Source: Pseudomonas chlororaphis
GTDB taxonomy: Bacteria > Pseudomonadota > Gammaproteobacteria > Pseudomonadales > Pseudomonadaceae
Assembly: GCF_003731765.1 (NCBI RefSeq)
Contig: NZ_MOAL01000004.1
Span: forward strand, 1,240,001 to 1,304,000
Length of the DNA stretch: 64,000 nt
Direction: 5' to 3'
In this document: one piece after another, positions 50,989 through 60,045 of the stretch
Layout of the letters: each line of letters begins with the position of its first letter
Numbering within the stretch: the stretch's first letter is position 1
Made by a program: the position numbers and the translations under genes
The notes under the pieces: generated by a model
Seen by the model: the letters and a program-made list of their open reading frames with translations, nothing else
Told to the model about the DNA's origin: nothing
Databases searched by the model: none

Positions 50989-52191
50989 ATGACAGCCTCT
51001 GCCCAACCCACCCGCACTGCCCACATCATCCGCTCGGATGCCGAGGCGATCGCGGTCGCCAAGGACCTCGCCCAACGTTTCGCCGTCGAGGCCAGCGTGC
51101 GCGACCGCGAGCGTCGCCTGCCGGTCGCCGAGCTGGACGAATTCTCCGCCAGCGGCCTGTGGGGCATCACCATTCCCAAAGCCTACGGCGGCGCCGGGGT
51201 GTCCTACGTGACCGTGGCGGAGGTGATCAAGATCATCTCCGCCGTCGATTCGTCCCTGGGCCAAATCCCGCAGAACCACCTCGGCGTCCTCGACATCCTG
51301 TTGCAGACCGCCACTGAAGAGCAGAAGCATTACTACTTCGCCAAGGTCTTGCAGGGCTACCGTTTCGGCAACGCCTTCTCGGAAGCCAAGAGCAAGACCG
51401 CCGGGGCCTTTGAGACCACCATCCGCTTCGACGGCGACAGTGCGCAAATCGACGGCGAGAAGTTCTACTGCACCGGCGCCTTGTTCGCCCACATCGTGCC
51501 GGCGGTGGCGGTCAATGAGCAGAACCAGGCGTTTATCGCCTTTATCGAGCGTGACAATCCGGGGCTGACGGTGGTCGATAGCTGGGACGGCTTCGGCCAG
51601 CGCACCACCGCCAGCGGCGGTGTCACCCTCAATGCGGTCAAGGTGCCCCTGAGTGCCGTGATCCCGGCGCACCGGGCCTTTGACGAGCCCACCGCCGACG
51701 GCCCGATCTCGCAGATCATCCAGGCCGCGGTGGACACCGGCATCGCCCTCGGCGCCCTGGAAGAAACCAAGCATTACGCCCGGCAATCCCGGCCCTGGAT
51801 CGACAGCGGCCTGGACCATGGCTGGCAGGACCCGTTCACCATCGCCGCGATTGGCGACCTGGAGTGGCGGGTGCACGGCACCGAGGCGATCCTCGAAAAA
51901 TCCGGCCGGGCCATCGACCAGGCCTTGCTCAACCCCAATGAAGACACCGTGGCCCACGCTTCGGTGGTGGTGGCCCAGGCCAAAGTGCTGTCGGCGGAAA
52001 GCGCGTTGCTCGCCAGCAGCAAGCTGTTCGAACTGGCCGGGACCCGCTCCGTGCTGGGCAAATACAACCTCGACCGTTACTGGCGCAACGCCCGCACTCA
52101 CACCCTGCATGACCCGGCCCGCTGGAAATACCACCTGATCGGCAACTTCCTGCTTAACGGCGTCAAGCCGGCCCGTCACGCCTGGAACTAA
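50989..52191 (+). CDS. sfnB: SfnB family sulfur acquisition oxidoreductase
   Basis: 400 residues, acyl-CoA-dehydrogenase-like flavoprotein of the SfnB/DszC/monooxygenase group. N-terminal helical domain with LDEFSASGLWGITIPKAYGG, middle beta domain (FSEAKSKTAGAFETTIRF), C-terminal helical domain ending RNARTHTLHDPARWKYHLIG. Such enzymes use reduced flavin in sulfone or sulfonate use during sulfate limitation. First gene behind the sigma-54 promoter. Confidence 0.88.
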   Translation: MTASAQPTRTAHIIRSDAEAIAVAKDLAQRFAVEASVRDRERRLPVAELDEFSASGLWGITIPKAYGGAGVSYVTVAEVIKIISAVDSSLGQIPQNHLGVLDILLQTATEEQKHYYFAKVLQGYRFGNAFSEAKSKTAGAFETTIRFDGDSAQIDGEKFYCTGALFAHIVPAVAVNEQNQAFIAFIERDNPGLTVVDSWDGFGQRTTASGGVTLNAVKVPLSAVIPAHRAFDEPTADGPISQIIQAAVDTGIALGALEETKHYARQSRPWIDSGLDHGWQDPFTIAAIGDLEWRVHGTEAILEKSGRAIDQALLNPNEDTVAHASVVVAQAKVLSAESALLASSKLFELAGTRSVLGKYNLDRYWRNARTHTLHDPARWKYHLIGNFLLNGVKPARHAWN

Positions 52192-52201
52192 GGAATTCGC
52201 G

Positions 52202-52666
52202 ATGAATGCATTGACTCAATCCACCGCCGCCCAGCCGTCTCTGGCCCGTAGCGGCAATGATCTGGAACGCGCCCGTCGGCTGTTGCAGCAGACCCTGGAA
52301 TTCGTCCGCGAGCAGGCCCAACCCTGGCCCGGCAGCGGCCTGGCCAACGCCAGTGACGACCCCTATGTCATCAGCCGTTTCGGTGACCTGCATATCCGTA
52401 TCGAAGTCGCGGCGGCCCTGCATGAGCGGGCCGACGCCTTGCGCAGCAACAGCCAGGACCCGGCAGAGATCGCCGTGGCCCAGGCCGAGGCGGCCATCGC
52501 CAGCGCCGACGCCTTGCTCGCCGCCAGTAACGCCGAGTTCGAACTCACCGGGCAACGCAGCCCACAGTTGGGCGCGTTGCAAGACCCGCTGCGCTGGAAG
52601 TACCAATTGATCGGCAACTACCGCCTCAACGGCGTGCTGCCGGCTGACCTCGGAGGCGCCCACTGA
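52202..52666 (+). CDS. Stand-alone acyl-CoA-dehydrogenase C-terminal-domain protein
   Basis: 154 residues. It resembles only the last third of SfnB: the end DPLRWKYQLIGNYRLNGVLP parallels DPARWKYHLIGNFLLNGVKP of the neighbouring SfnB, and the part before is the four-helix domain (AVAQAEAAIASADALLAAS). No flavin-binding beta domain is present and the start has a ribosome site (TAAGGAA), so it is a real small gene, not a frameshift remnant. Probably a partner or structural subunit. Confidence 0.75.
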   Translation: MNALTQSTAAQPSLARSGNDLERARRLLQQTLEFVREQAQPWPGSGLANASDDPYVISRFGDLHIRIEVAAALHERADALRSNSQDPAEIAVAQAEAAIASADALLAASNAEFELTGQRSPQLGALQDPLRWKYQLIGNYRLNGVLPADLGGAH

Positions 52667-54069
52667 TGGCCCGTGAAATCCGCCTCAACGCTTTCGACAT
52701 GAACTGCGTCGGCCACCAGTCGCCGGGTCTTTGGGCTCACCCCCGGGACCGCTCCTGGCAGTACAAGGACCTGGAGTACTGGACCGACCTGGCGAAGATC
52801 CTCGAACGCGGCAAATTCGACGGCCTGTTTATCGCTGACGTGCTGGGCATCTACGACGTCTACAACGGCAACGGTGACGCGGCGATCCGCCAGGCTACCC
52901 AGGTGCCGGTCAACGACCCGCTGCAACTGATCCCGCCCATGGCCCTGGTCACTGAGCACCTGGGTTTTGGCCTGACCGCGTCCTTGTCGTTCGAGCACCC
53001 GTATCCCTTCGCCCGACGCCTGTCGACCCTGGACCATCTGACCAAGGGCCGCGCCGGCTGGAACATCGTCACCTCCTACCTGGAGAGCGGGGCGAAGAAC
53101 CTGGGGCAGAAAAGCCTCACCGAGCACGACGCCCGCTACGACTTCGCCGAGGAGTACTTGGAGGTTTGCTACAAGCTCTGGGAAGGCAGTTGGGAAGACG
53201 GCGCGATCCTGCGCGACCGCGAGCGGCGGATTTTCAGCGACCCGAGCAAAATCCACGAGATCCAGCACGTCGGCAAACACTTCCAAGTGCCCGGCATCCA
53301 CCTCTGCGAACCGTCGCCGCAACGCACCCCGGTGCTCTACCAGGCCGGTGCGTCCAGCCGTGGCAAGCAGTTCGCCGCCGAGCAGGCCGAGTGCGTGTTT
53401 GTCGCCGCGCCGTCGAAGGTGCTGCTGAAAAAGACCGTGGCCGACATCCGCCGGCGTGCCGCCGAGGCCGGGCGCGACCCGTCGAAAATCCTCATCTTCA
53501 ACCTGCAAACGGTGATCCTCGGCGAGACCGACGCCAAGGCCAAGGCCAAGTTCGAGGAATATAAATCCTGGGTCAGCTACGAGGGCGCCATGGCCCTGAT
53601 CTCTGGCTGGACCGGCATCGACTTCAGCCAGTTCAAGCCCGATGAGCCCCTCAAGCACGTGCACACCAACGCCATTCAGTCGGCGGTGGAGGCGTTCTCC
53701 ACGGCCGACCCGAACAAGGTCTGGACCCCGCACGAATTGGCGGACTGGGTAGGCATCGGTGGTTTCGGGCCGTTGTTTGTCGGCAGCCCGGAGACCGTGG
53801 CCGACCTGCTTCAGGAGTGGGTGGAAGACACCGACGTCGATGGTTTCAACCTGGCCTACGCGCTGACCCACGAAACCTTTGTCGATGCCGTGGAGTTGCT
53901 GGTGCCGGAGTTGCAGAAGCGCGGCGTGTACAAGACCGAATACGCCCCCGGGACCTTGCGCGAGAAGCTGTTTGGCGAAGGGCCGCGCTTGGCGGCCAAT
54001 CACCCGGGCGCCGGCTACCGTGACTTGGCGGCCTGGCGCGAGCAGGAAAAGCGCGCGGCCTCGGCCTGA
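52666..54069 (+). CDS. LLM class flavin-dependent monooxygenase (NtaA/SnaA/DszA family)
   Basis: 467 residues, bacterial-luciferase-like TIM barrel: LNAFDMNCVGHQSPGLWAH, KFDGLFIADVLGIYDVY, KGRAGWNIVTSYLESGAKNLG and VLYQAGASSRGKQFAAEQAE are family landmarks. Uses FMNH2 supplied by a separate reductase, which is not in the window. Overlaps the previous gene by 1 nt (TGATGG). Likely an organosulfur (sulfone/sulfonate) monooxygenase. Confidence 0.88.
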   Translation: MAREIRLNAFDMNCVGHQSPGLWAHPRDRSWQYKDLEYWTDLAKILERGKFDGLFIADVLGIYDVYNGNGDAAIRQATQVPVNDPLQLIPPMALVTEHLGFGLTASLSFEHPYPFARRLSTLDHLTKGRAGWNIVTSYLESGAKNLGQKSLTEHDARYDFAEEYLEVCYKLWEGSWEDGAILRDRERRIFSDPSKIHEIQHVGKHFQVPGIHLCEPSPQRTPVLYQAGASSRGKQFAAEQAECVFVAAPSKVLLKKTVADIRRRAAEAGRDPSKILIFNLQTVILGETDAKAKAKFEEYKSWVSYEGAMALISGWTGIDFSQFKPDEPLKHVHTNAIQSAVEAFSTADPNKVWTPHELADWVGIGGFGPLFVGSPETVADLLQEWVEDTDVDGFNLAYALTHETFVDAVELLVPELQKRGVYKTEYAPGTLREKLFGEGPRLAANHPGAGYRDLAAWREQEKRAASA

Positions 54070-54121
54070 TTGCCGGCAGCGCCCATTCGCCGGCCCCGGC
54101 GGGGTCGGCACCGGTTTCCCA

Positions 54122-54145
54122 GGCAGGGGCTGAGCAGCCCCTGCC
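54122..54145 (+). terminator. Perfect 11-bp hairpin between the monooxygenase and transporter groups
   Basis: GGCAGGGGCTG / CAGCCCCTGCC with loop AG. Followed by ATTTC only, so it may be an attenuator or mRNA stabiliser more than a full terminator. It divides the sfnB group from the LIV transporter genes. Confidence 0.45.
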
Positions 54146-54198
54146 ATTTCAGCCAGCGGACCACCGCACGCTTTTTGCCCACGTAAGCGAGGTACTCA

Positions 54199-55185
54199 AT
54201 GAGCGTGCATGAACTCAAGCGTTCGCCCGTCGCGGACTCGGCAGCGGCGACCCACCTGGGGCTACCTGCGGCCCTGGAACAGTTGCAGCACTGGGCGCAG
54301 ATCAGCCCGCTGCACACCGCGCTGCGCCACAAACGTCACGGCCAGTGGTACGCCTGGCGCTGGATCGACGCCCTGCGTGACGTCGAGCGCCTGGCCGATG
54401 GCCTGCGCCAGCAAGGCTTCAGTGCGCAATCCCGGCTGGCGCTCAGTGGCGCCTTCGAACCCAACCTGTTGCTGCTGGCCCTGGCGGCCCAGAGCATCGG
54501 TGCCCAGGTCCTCAGTGTCAGCGACCAATTGGGCCCCGAAGCCCTGCGCCAGGCCCTGTGGCGCCTGCAACCCAGCCATGCGTTTATCCAGAGCCGGCAA
54601 CAACTGCTGCAATGGGTGAGCGTTGGCCAGAACAGCGTCGCCCCGCAGTTGCTGATTGCCAATCAACGGGCGCCGCGCCTGCCCGAAGCGCACCAGGCGG
54701 TGCTGGAGTTCTCCGAACTGCTGGGCGCCAGTGAAGCGCCCCAGCGCCAGACCCGCTGGCGCCATTCCGCTCCGGCCGCCCAGCTGTGGAGCGAGGAGGG
54801 CACCGAATGGCAAGGCGGTCTCGGGGTGCTGCTGGAGCAATGGTTGAACAGCGGCCACAGCCTGGCCTTCCCGGAAAGCCGCAGCGCGGCCAGCCGAGAT
54901 CGGCGTGAAGTGGCGCCCAGCGGCCTGTTGCTGTCCGCCGAACGCCTGCAAGGGGTGGCGGACGAGATCGAGGGTCGCCTGGCGCCCCAGGGCAGTTGGC
55001 GGCGCCGGCTGTGCGAATGGGCCCTTGCCCACCCGGAACAACCCCTGCAACGCCTCCTGAAGAACCGTGTGCGCCGGCTGCTGGGTTTCCAGCGCCTGCA
55101 CTTTATCTGGCAGGCCCCCAGCGCCAGCCCCGGCACGTCCTCGGCGCCGGTGTGGCTGGCTGAATTCAAACGGAATATCGCATGA
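54199..55185 (+). CDS. Degenerate acyl-adenylate-ligase-like protein
   Basis: 328 residues. The first 120 residues look like the N-terminal lobe of AMP-binding enzymes (TALRHKRHGQWYAWRWIDAL, VERLADGLRQQGFS, LLLALAAQSIGAQVLSVSDQ), but the glycine-rich P-loop (SSGTTG-like) and the C-terminal catalytic half are absent. The middle LLLSAERLQGVADEIEGRLA resembles long-chain acyl-CoA synthetases. Similar LIV transporter clusters elsewhere carry an intact ligase at this place. Overlaps the next gene by 4 nt, so it is maintained and coupled. Confidence 0.6.
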   Translation: MSVHELKRSPVADSAAATHLGLPAALEQLQHWAQISPLHTALRHKRHGQWYAWRWIDALRDVERLADGLRQQGFSAQSRLALSGAFEPNLLLLALAAQSIGAQVLSVSDQLGPEALRQALWRLQPSHAFIQSRQQLLQWVSVGQNSVAPQLLIANQRAPRLPEAHQAVLEFSELLGASEAPQRQTRWRHSAPAAQLWSEEGTEWQGGLGVLLEQWLNSGHSLAFPESRSAASRDRREVAPSGLLLSAERLQGVADEIEGRLAPQGSWRRRLCEWALAHPEQPLQRLLKNRVRRLLGFQRLHFIWQAPSASPGTSSAPVWLAEFKRNIA

Positions 55186-55958
55186 GCGCAGCCGACTCCA
55201 TCCTTCAAGTCAATGCCGTGTCCTTGTCGTTCAAGGGCGTCAAGGCGATCAACCAACTGTCGTTCGAAGTCCGGCGCGGCGAGATCTGCGCTCTGATCGG
55301 CCCCAACGGTGCGGGCAAGAGTTCGCTGCTCAACCTGCTCAATGGGGTCTATCGCTTCGACGAAGGCTCGATTGTCTTTGACCGCGAACCCTTCAAGCGC
55401 ATCGACCCTTTGCGCGCCGCGCGCCGGGGCATTGGCCGGACGTTCCAGAACAACGCGCTGTTCAAGAAGATGAGCGTGATCGACAACATCCTCACCGGGC
55501 TGTCGCGGCACAGCCGCAGCCACTTTATCGAGCAGGCCCTGGGGCTGCCCCGGGCCCGGCGCGAGGCCGAAGCGTTTCGCGAGCAGGCCCAGGGCATTCT
55601 CGAGTTCCTCGACCTCCAGGCCCAGCGCGACGTGCTGGTGGGCAACCTGCCCTATGGCCTGCAAAAGCGCGTGGAGCTGGGCCGGGCGCTGATCGCCGGG
55701 CCGCAGTTGCTGTTGCTCGATGAGCCCATGGCCGGCATGAACGCCGAGGAGAAACAGGACATGGCGCGCTTTATCGCCGACATCAACCGCGACCTGGGCA
55801 CCACCGTGGTGTTGATCGAGCACGACATGGGCGTGGTCATGGGCCTGTCCGACCACGTGGTGGTGCTGGACTACGGACGCAAAGTGGGGGACGGCACGCC
55901 CGCCGAGGTGCAGGCCAACCCCGAGGTGATCGCGGCTTACCTGGGAGCGGTGCATTAA
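55182..55958 (+). CDS. LIV-type ABC transporter ATP-binding protein (LivG-like)
   Basis: 258 residues: Walker A GPNGAGKSSLLNLLNG, signature NLPYGLQKRVELGRAL, Walker B LLLLDEPMAGMN, and the LivG-type GIGRTFQNNALF after Q-loop. The C-terminal DYGRKVGDGTPAEVQANPEV is standard. 1-nt overlap with the permease gene. Confidence 0.92.
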   Translation: MSAADSILQVNAVSLSFKGVKAINQLSFEVRRGEICALIGPNGAGKSSLLNLLNGVYRFDEGSIVFDREPFKRIDPLRAARRGIGRTFQNNALFKKMSVIDNILTGLSRHSRSHFIEQALGLPRARREAEAFREQAQGILEFLDLQAQRDVLVGNLPYGLQKRVELGRALIAGPQLLLLDEPMAGMNAEEKQDMARFIADINRDLGTTVVLIEHDMGVVMGLSDHVVVLDYGRKVGDGTPAEVQANPEVIAAYLGAVH

Positions 55959-56839
55959 TGAATTTCTTCCTCGAAACCCTGCTCGGCGGCTTGCTTGCCG
56001 GCACCCTGTATTCCCTGGTGGCCATCGGTTTTGTGCTGATCTACAAGGCCAGCGGGGTGTTCAACTTCGCCCAGGGCGCGATGCTGCTGTTCGCCGCCCT
56101 GACCTTTGTCAGCCTGCACGAGCAAGGGGTGCCCTTTGCCCTGGCGCTGTTGTTGACGGTGCTGGTGATGATCGCCGGGGCCTGGCTGATCGAGCGCCTG
56201 GTGCTGCGGCCCCTGGTCAATCGCTCGCAGATCACCCTGTTCATGGCGACCCTCGGCCTGTCGTTCATCATCGAAGGCCTGGCCCAGGGCCTGATGGGCT
56301 CCCAGGTACGCGCCCTGGATCTGGGCATCGACGACGTGCCGCTGTTTCTCGGGCCGTTGATGGTCAGCCAGTTCGACCTGGTGGCCGCAGCGTCGGCGGT
56401 GGTGCTGGTGACGGTGCTGGCGTTGCTGTTCAACAAGACCCGGATCGGCGTGTCGCTGCGGGCGGTGGCCGATGACACCACGGCGGCGCTGTCCATCGGC
56501 ATCAACCTCAACCGCATCTGGCAGATCGTCTGGGCCGTGGCCGGGGTGGTGGGGCTGGTGGCCGGGCTGCTCTGGGGCGCACGCCAGGGCGTGCAGTTCT
56601 CGCTGTCGCTGGTGGTGCTCAAGGCCTTGCCGGTGCTGATCATCGGCGGCTTCACCTCGATTGGCGGGGCGATTGTCGGCGGGCTGATTGTGGGCGCCGC
56701 GGAAAACCTCGCCGAGGTGTATATCGGCCCGTTGATCGGTGGCGGCATCACCCCTTGGTTCGCTTATGCATTGGCCTTGGCCTTCCTCTATATCCGTCCC
56801 GCCGGCCTGTTCGGCGAGCGCGCCATCGAACGAGTGTGA
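55958..56839 (+). CDS. LIV-type ABC transporter permease (LivH-like)
   Basis: 293 residues, about eight membrane helices: GTLYSLVAIGFVLIYKASGVFNFAQG is the diagnostic start and LIIGGFTSIGGAIVGGLIVG the diagnostic end of LivH proteins. Confidence 0.92.
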   Translation: MNFFLETLLGGLLAGTLYSLVAIGFVLIYKASGVFNFAQGAMLLFAALTFVSLHEQGVPFALALLLTVLVMIAGAWLIERLVLRPLVNRSQITLFMATLGLSFIIEGLAQGLMGSQVRALDLGIDDVPLFLGPLMVSQFDLVAAASAVVLVTVLALLFNKTRIGVSLRAVADDTTAALSIGINLNRIWQIVWAVAGVVGLVAGLLWGARQGVQFSLSLVVLKALPVLIIGGFTSIGGAIVGGLIVGAAENLAEVYIGPLIGGGITPWFAYALALAFLYIRPAGLFGERAIERV

Positions 56840-56843
56840 ACCC

Positions 56844-57893
56844 ATGTCCATTCCCTTGACCCATCCCACCGCGCCGCTGCTGCTGGTCCAGCGCCGCCTG
56901 CCTTGGGGCTTGATCGGCCTGTTGCTGCTGGCGTTCGTGCTGGTGCCGCTGCTGGGCAACGACTATTGGCTGAACGCTATTTTGATTCCGTTCCTGGTGC
57001 TGTCCCTGGCCGGCCTGGGCCTGAACCTGCTGACCGGCTACACCGGCCAGACCTCGGTGGGCGCCGCCGGCTTCATGGCGGTGGGGGCCTTCGCCACTTA
57101 TGGCTTTCTCCTGCGGTTGCCGGAGTTGGGCCTGCCGGTGGCGCTGCTCGGCGGCGGCCTGATCAGCGCCCTGGTGGGCTTGCTGTTCGGCTTGCCCAGT
57201 TCGCGGATCAAAGGCTTCTACCTGATGGTCACCACCCTGGCGGCGCAGTTCTTCCTGGAGTGGCTGTTCGTCAAGTTTCCCTGGTTCTACAACTACGGTT
57301 CCTCGGGGACCATTTCCGCGCCGCGCCTGGAGCTGTTCGGCCATGACCTGAACACCCCCCAGGGCCGCTACCTGTTGACCCTGGTCACGGTGGTGCTGCT
57401 GACCTGGGTGGCGCTGAACCTGGTGAAAAGCCAGACCGGGCGCAACTGGATGGCCATCCGCGACATGGACACCGCCGCAGCGGTGATCGGCATCCCGGTG
57501 GCGCGCTACAAGCGCCTGGCGTTCGCCGTCAGCTCCTTTTACCTGGGGATTGCCGGGGCGCTGTGGGCCTTTGCCTACCTGGGCACGGCCAGCGCCGGCA
57601 GCTTCGATATCAATCGCTCGTTCCAGATCCTCTTCATCATCATTATCGGCGGCATGGGCAGCGTGGCCGGCAACTTCGTCGGTGCGGCCTTTATCAGCCT
57701 GCTGCCGATCTTCCTCAGCCACGCCGGGCAAGCATTGCTGGGCGGTTCGGTGGATGCCGGGCAATTGCAGAACCTGCAGAAAATCATTTTTGGCGTGCTG
57801 ATCATCCTGTTCCTGATCAAGGAGCCGGAAGGCCTGATTCGCCTGTTGAAAAACCTGGCTCAACGTTTGGCTCAGTGGCCGCTGCGCTTCTGA
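56844..57893 (+). CDS. LIV-type ABC transporter permease (LivM-like)
   Basis: 349 residues from ATG 56844. About ten helices with LLTGYTGQTSVGAAGFMAVG, RNWMAIRDMDTAAAVIGI (EAA-like loop) and GGMGSVAGNFVGAAF. An extension to an upstream in-frame start inside livH is not needed. Confidence 0.92.
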   Translation: MSIPLTHPTAPLLLVQRRLPWGLIGLLLLAFVLVPLLGNDYWLNAILIPFLVLSLAGLGLNLLTGYTGQTSVGAAGFMAVGAFATYGFLLRLPELGLPVALLGGGLISALVGLLFGLPSSRIKGFYLMVTTLAAQFFLEWLFVKFPWFYNYGSSGTISAPRLELFGHDLNTPQGRYLLTLVTVVLLTWVALNLVKSQTGRNWMAIRDMDTAAAVIGIPVARYKRLAFAVSSFYLGIAGALWAFAYLGTASAGSFDINRSFQILFIIIIGGMGSVAGNFVGAAFISLLPIFLSHAGQALLGGSVDAGQLQNLQKIIFGVLIILFLIKEPEGLIRLLKNLAQRLAQWPLRF

Positions 57894-57920
57894 ATCCTTC
57901 ACCCTTATTCGAGAAAACCT

Positions 57921-59261
57921 ATGCGTGCATCCTTGAAAAAATCCCTGGCCGGCGCTGCCCTGGCCCTGACGGTGTTCGGCGCGGCGGTGCCGGCGGCCCA
58001 GGCCGCGGCCGATCAGCAATTCTTCCCCCTGGCCACCTACCGGGTGGGCGCCTACGCCTCCAGTGGCGTGCAGGTTTGGGCCGGGATGATCGACTACCTG
58101 AACTACATCAACCGGGTTGAAGGCGGGATCAACGGGGTCAAGCTGGTGTGGCAGGAATGCGAGACCGAGTGGACCGCAGAGAAGGGCATCGAATGCTACG
58201 AGCGCTTCAAGAAGGGCCTGGACGGCGCCCCGGTGGCGGTCTACCAGCCCAATGGCGCGCCGGCGGCCTATGCCCTGAGCGAGCGGGCCGAGGTGGACAA
58301 AATCCCGCTGATTACCCTGGGTTACGGGCGCACCGAAGCCACCGACGGCAAGGTGTTCCCCTACAACTTCCCGGTGATGTTGACCTTCTACAGCGAAGCG
58401 TCGGCCCTGGTGAACTACATCGCCCAGCGTGAAGGCGGGTTCGACAAGCTCAAGGGCAAGAAAATCGCCACCGTCTACCACGACTCCGCCTATGGCCGGG
58501 AAACCCTCGGGCCGCTGAAGCTGCTGGCCGAGAAGTACGGCTTCGAGAACATCCAGATCCCCGTGGCCGACCCGGGCAACGAACAGTCCGCCCAGTGGCG
58601 CCAGGTGCGCCAGCTGAACCCGGATTGGGTGTTCCTGCGGACCTGGGGCGTCTCGACTCCGGTGGCGGTGAAGACGGCGGCCCGTTTCGGCTTCCCGGTG
58701 GACCACATCGTCGGCGACATCTGGGCCAGCTCCAGCGAAGACGTGTTGCCCGCCGGCCCTGCGGCCAAAGGCTACCTGGCGTTGACCCCGTACCCGGCCG
58801 GGGCGGATTTCGAGATTCACAAGCGCCTCAAGCAATACATCCTCGACAAGGGCCTGAGCGACCTCAAGGACCAGAAGAACTTCGGCAGCGTCTACTACAA
58901 CTCCGGCCTGGTGAACGCGGCCGTAGCGGTGGAAGCCATCCGTACCGCCCAGGGCAAGTTCGGCAAGCGCCCACTCAATGGCGAGGAAGGGCGCTGGGGC
59001 CTGGAACACCTGAACATCGACGATGCGCGCCTCAAGGACATGGGCTACCTGGGCCTGATGCAAAACCTCAAGCTGTCTTGCAGCGACCATGAAGGTGGCG
59101 GTTCGGCGCGGGTGCAGCAGTGGGACGGGGCCAACTGGACCCTGGTTAGCGACTGGATCGCCGCCGACCGCGCGCTGCTGCGGCCGTTGATCGACGAGAA
59201 ATCCGCAGCGTTCGCCAAGGAGAAAAACCTCACGCCACGCACTTGCACCGGGGATGAATAA
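57921..59261 (+). CDS. LIV-type ABC transporter substrate-binding protein
   Basis: 446 residues, periplasmic. Signal peptide MRASLKKSLAGAALALTVFG to AQA (about 29 residues). Type 1 fold with GVKLVWQECETEWTAEKGIE, YHDSAYGRETLGPLK and LNPDWVFLRTWGVSTPVAVK. Longer than leucine-binding proteins, in the group used for urea, amides and aromatic or sulfonated acids. The sfnB neighbourhood suggests an organosulfur substrate. Confidence 0.88.
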   Translation: MRASLKKSLAGAALALTVFGAAVPAAQAAADQQFFPLATYRVGAYASSGVQVWAGMIDYLNYINRVEGGINGVKLVWQECETEWTAEKGIECYERFKKGLDGAPVAVYQPNGAPAAYALSERAEVDKIPLITLGYGRTEATDGKVFPYNFPVMLTFYSEASALVNYIAQREGGFDKLKGKKIATVYHDSAYGRETLGPLKLLAEKYGFENIQIPVADPGNEQSAQWRQVRQLNPDWVFLRTWGVSTPVAVKTAARFGFPVDHIVGDIWASSSEDVLPAGPAAKGYLALTPYPAGADFEIHKRLKQYILDKGLSDLKDQKNFGSVYYNSGLVNAAVAVEAIRTAQGKFGKRPLNGEEGRWGLEHLNIDDARLKDMGYLGLMQNLKLSCSDHEGGGSARVQQWDGANWTLVSDWIAADRALLRPLIDEKSAAFAKEKNLTPRTCTGDE

Positions 59262-59264
59262 ACC

Positions 59265-60032
59265 ATGAACCACGCCGCCACGGCCCCCGGGGTCGATGAA
59301 CTGTTGCAGGTACGGGATATCGAGGTGATCTACGACGGGGCGATCCTCGCCGTGGCCGGTGTTTCCCTGAGCGTGCCCAAGGGCGGCATCGTTGCCTTGC
59401 TGGGGGCCAACGGCGCCGGCAAGAGCACCACCCTCAAGGCCGTGTCCGGGTTGCTGCGGGCCGAACGGGCCGAGGTCAGCCGCGGCAGCATCCACTTCCA
59501 GGGCGCGGACACCGCCAGCGCCGACCCCAGCCAGCGTGTGCGCCAGGGCATGGTCCACGTGCTGGAGGGGCGCCATGTGTTCTCCCAGTTGACGGTGGAA
59601 GACAACCTGCGCAGCGGCGGTTTTGTCCGTGGCCTGGGGCGGCGGGAAATGGAGCAGGACCTGGAGCGGATCTACGCCTGGTTCCCGCGGCTCAAGACCA
59701 AGCGCAAGACCCAGGCCGGGCTGACCTCCGGCGGCGAGCAGCAGATGGTCGCCATTGGCCGGGCGCTGATGACCCGTCCTACTTTGGTACTGCTGGATGA
59801 ACCGTCCATGGGTTTGGCGCCTATTATCGTCCAAGAGATTTTTCAGATCGTGGCTCAGCTCAATCGCGAGGCTCAGGTGAGCTTTCTGATTGCCGAGCAA
59901 AATATTAATGTGGCGCTCAAGTACGCCTCCCATGCCTATGTGCTCGACACCGGCCGCGTGGCCCTGTCCGGGACGGCCGAGGCCTTGTTGGCCCGGGGCG
60001 ACCTGCACGATTTCTACCTAGGCAAACACTGA
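59265..60032 (+). CDS. LIV-type ABC transporter ATP-binding protein (LivF-like)
   Basis: 255 residues: Walker A GANGAGKSTTLKAVSGLL, signature LTSGGEQQMVAIGRALM, Walker B LVLLDEPSMGLAP, and LivF-type VLEGRHVFSQLTVEDNL. It follows the binding protein by 3 nt and completes the transporter. Confidence 0.92.
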   Translation: MNHAATAPGVDELLQVRDIEVIYDGAILAVAGVSLSVPKGGIVALLGANGAGKSTTLKAVSGLLRAERAEVSRGSIHFQGADTASADPSQRVRQGMVHVLEGRHVFSQLTVEDNLRSGGFVRGLGRREMEQDLERIYAWFPRLKTKRKTQAGLTSGGEQQMVAIGRALMTRPTLVLLDEPSMGLAPIIVQEIFQIVAQLNREAQVSFLIAEQNINVALKYASHAYVLDTGRVALSGTAEALLARGDLHDFYLGKH

Positions 60033-60045
60033 CCGTGAGAACCCC

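Noticed and set aside
56748..60008. Very long open frame (over 1000 codons) on the minus strand opposite the LIV transporter genes
   Set aside because: It is antisense to clearly recognisable livM, binding-protein and livF genes; its Gln/His/Gly-rich composition is typical of an antisense frame in GC-rich DNA.
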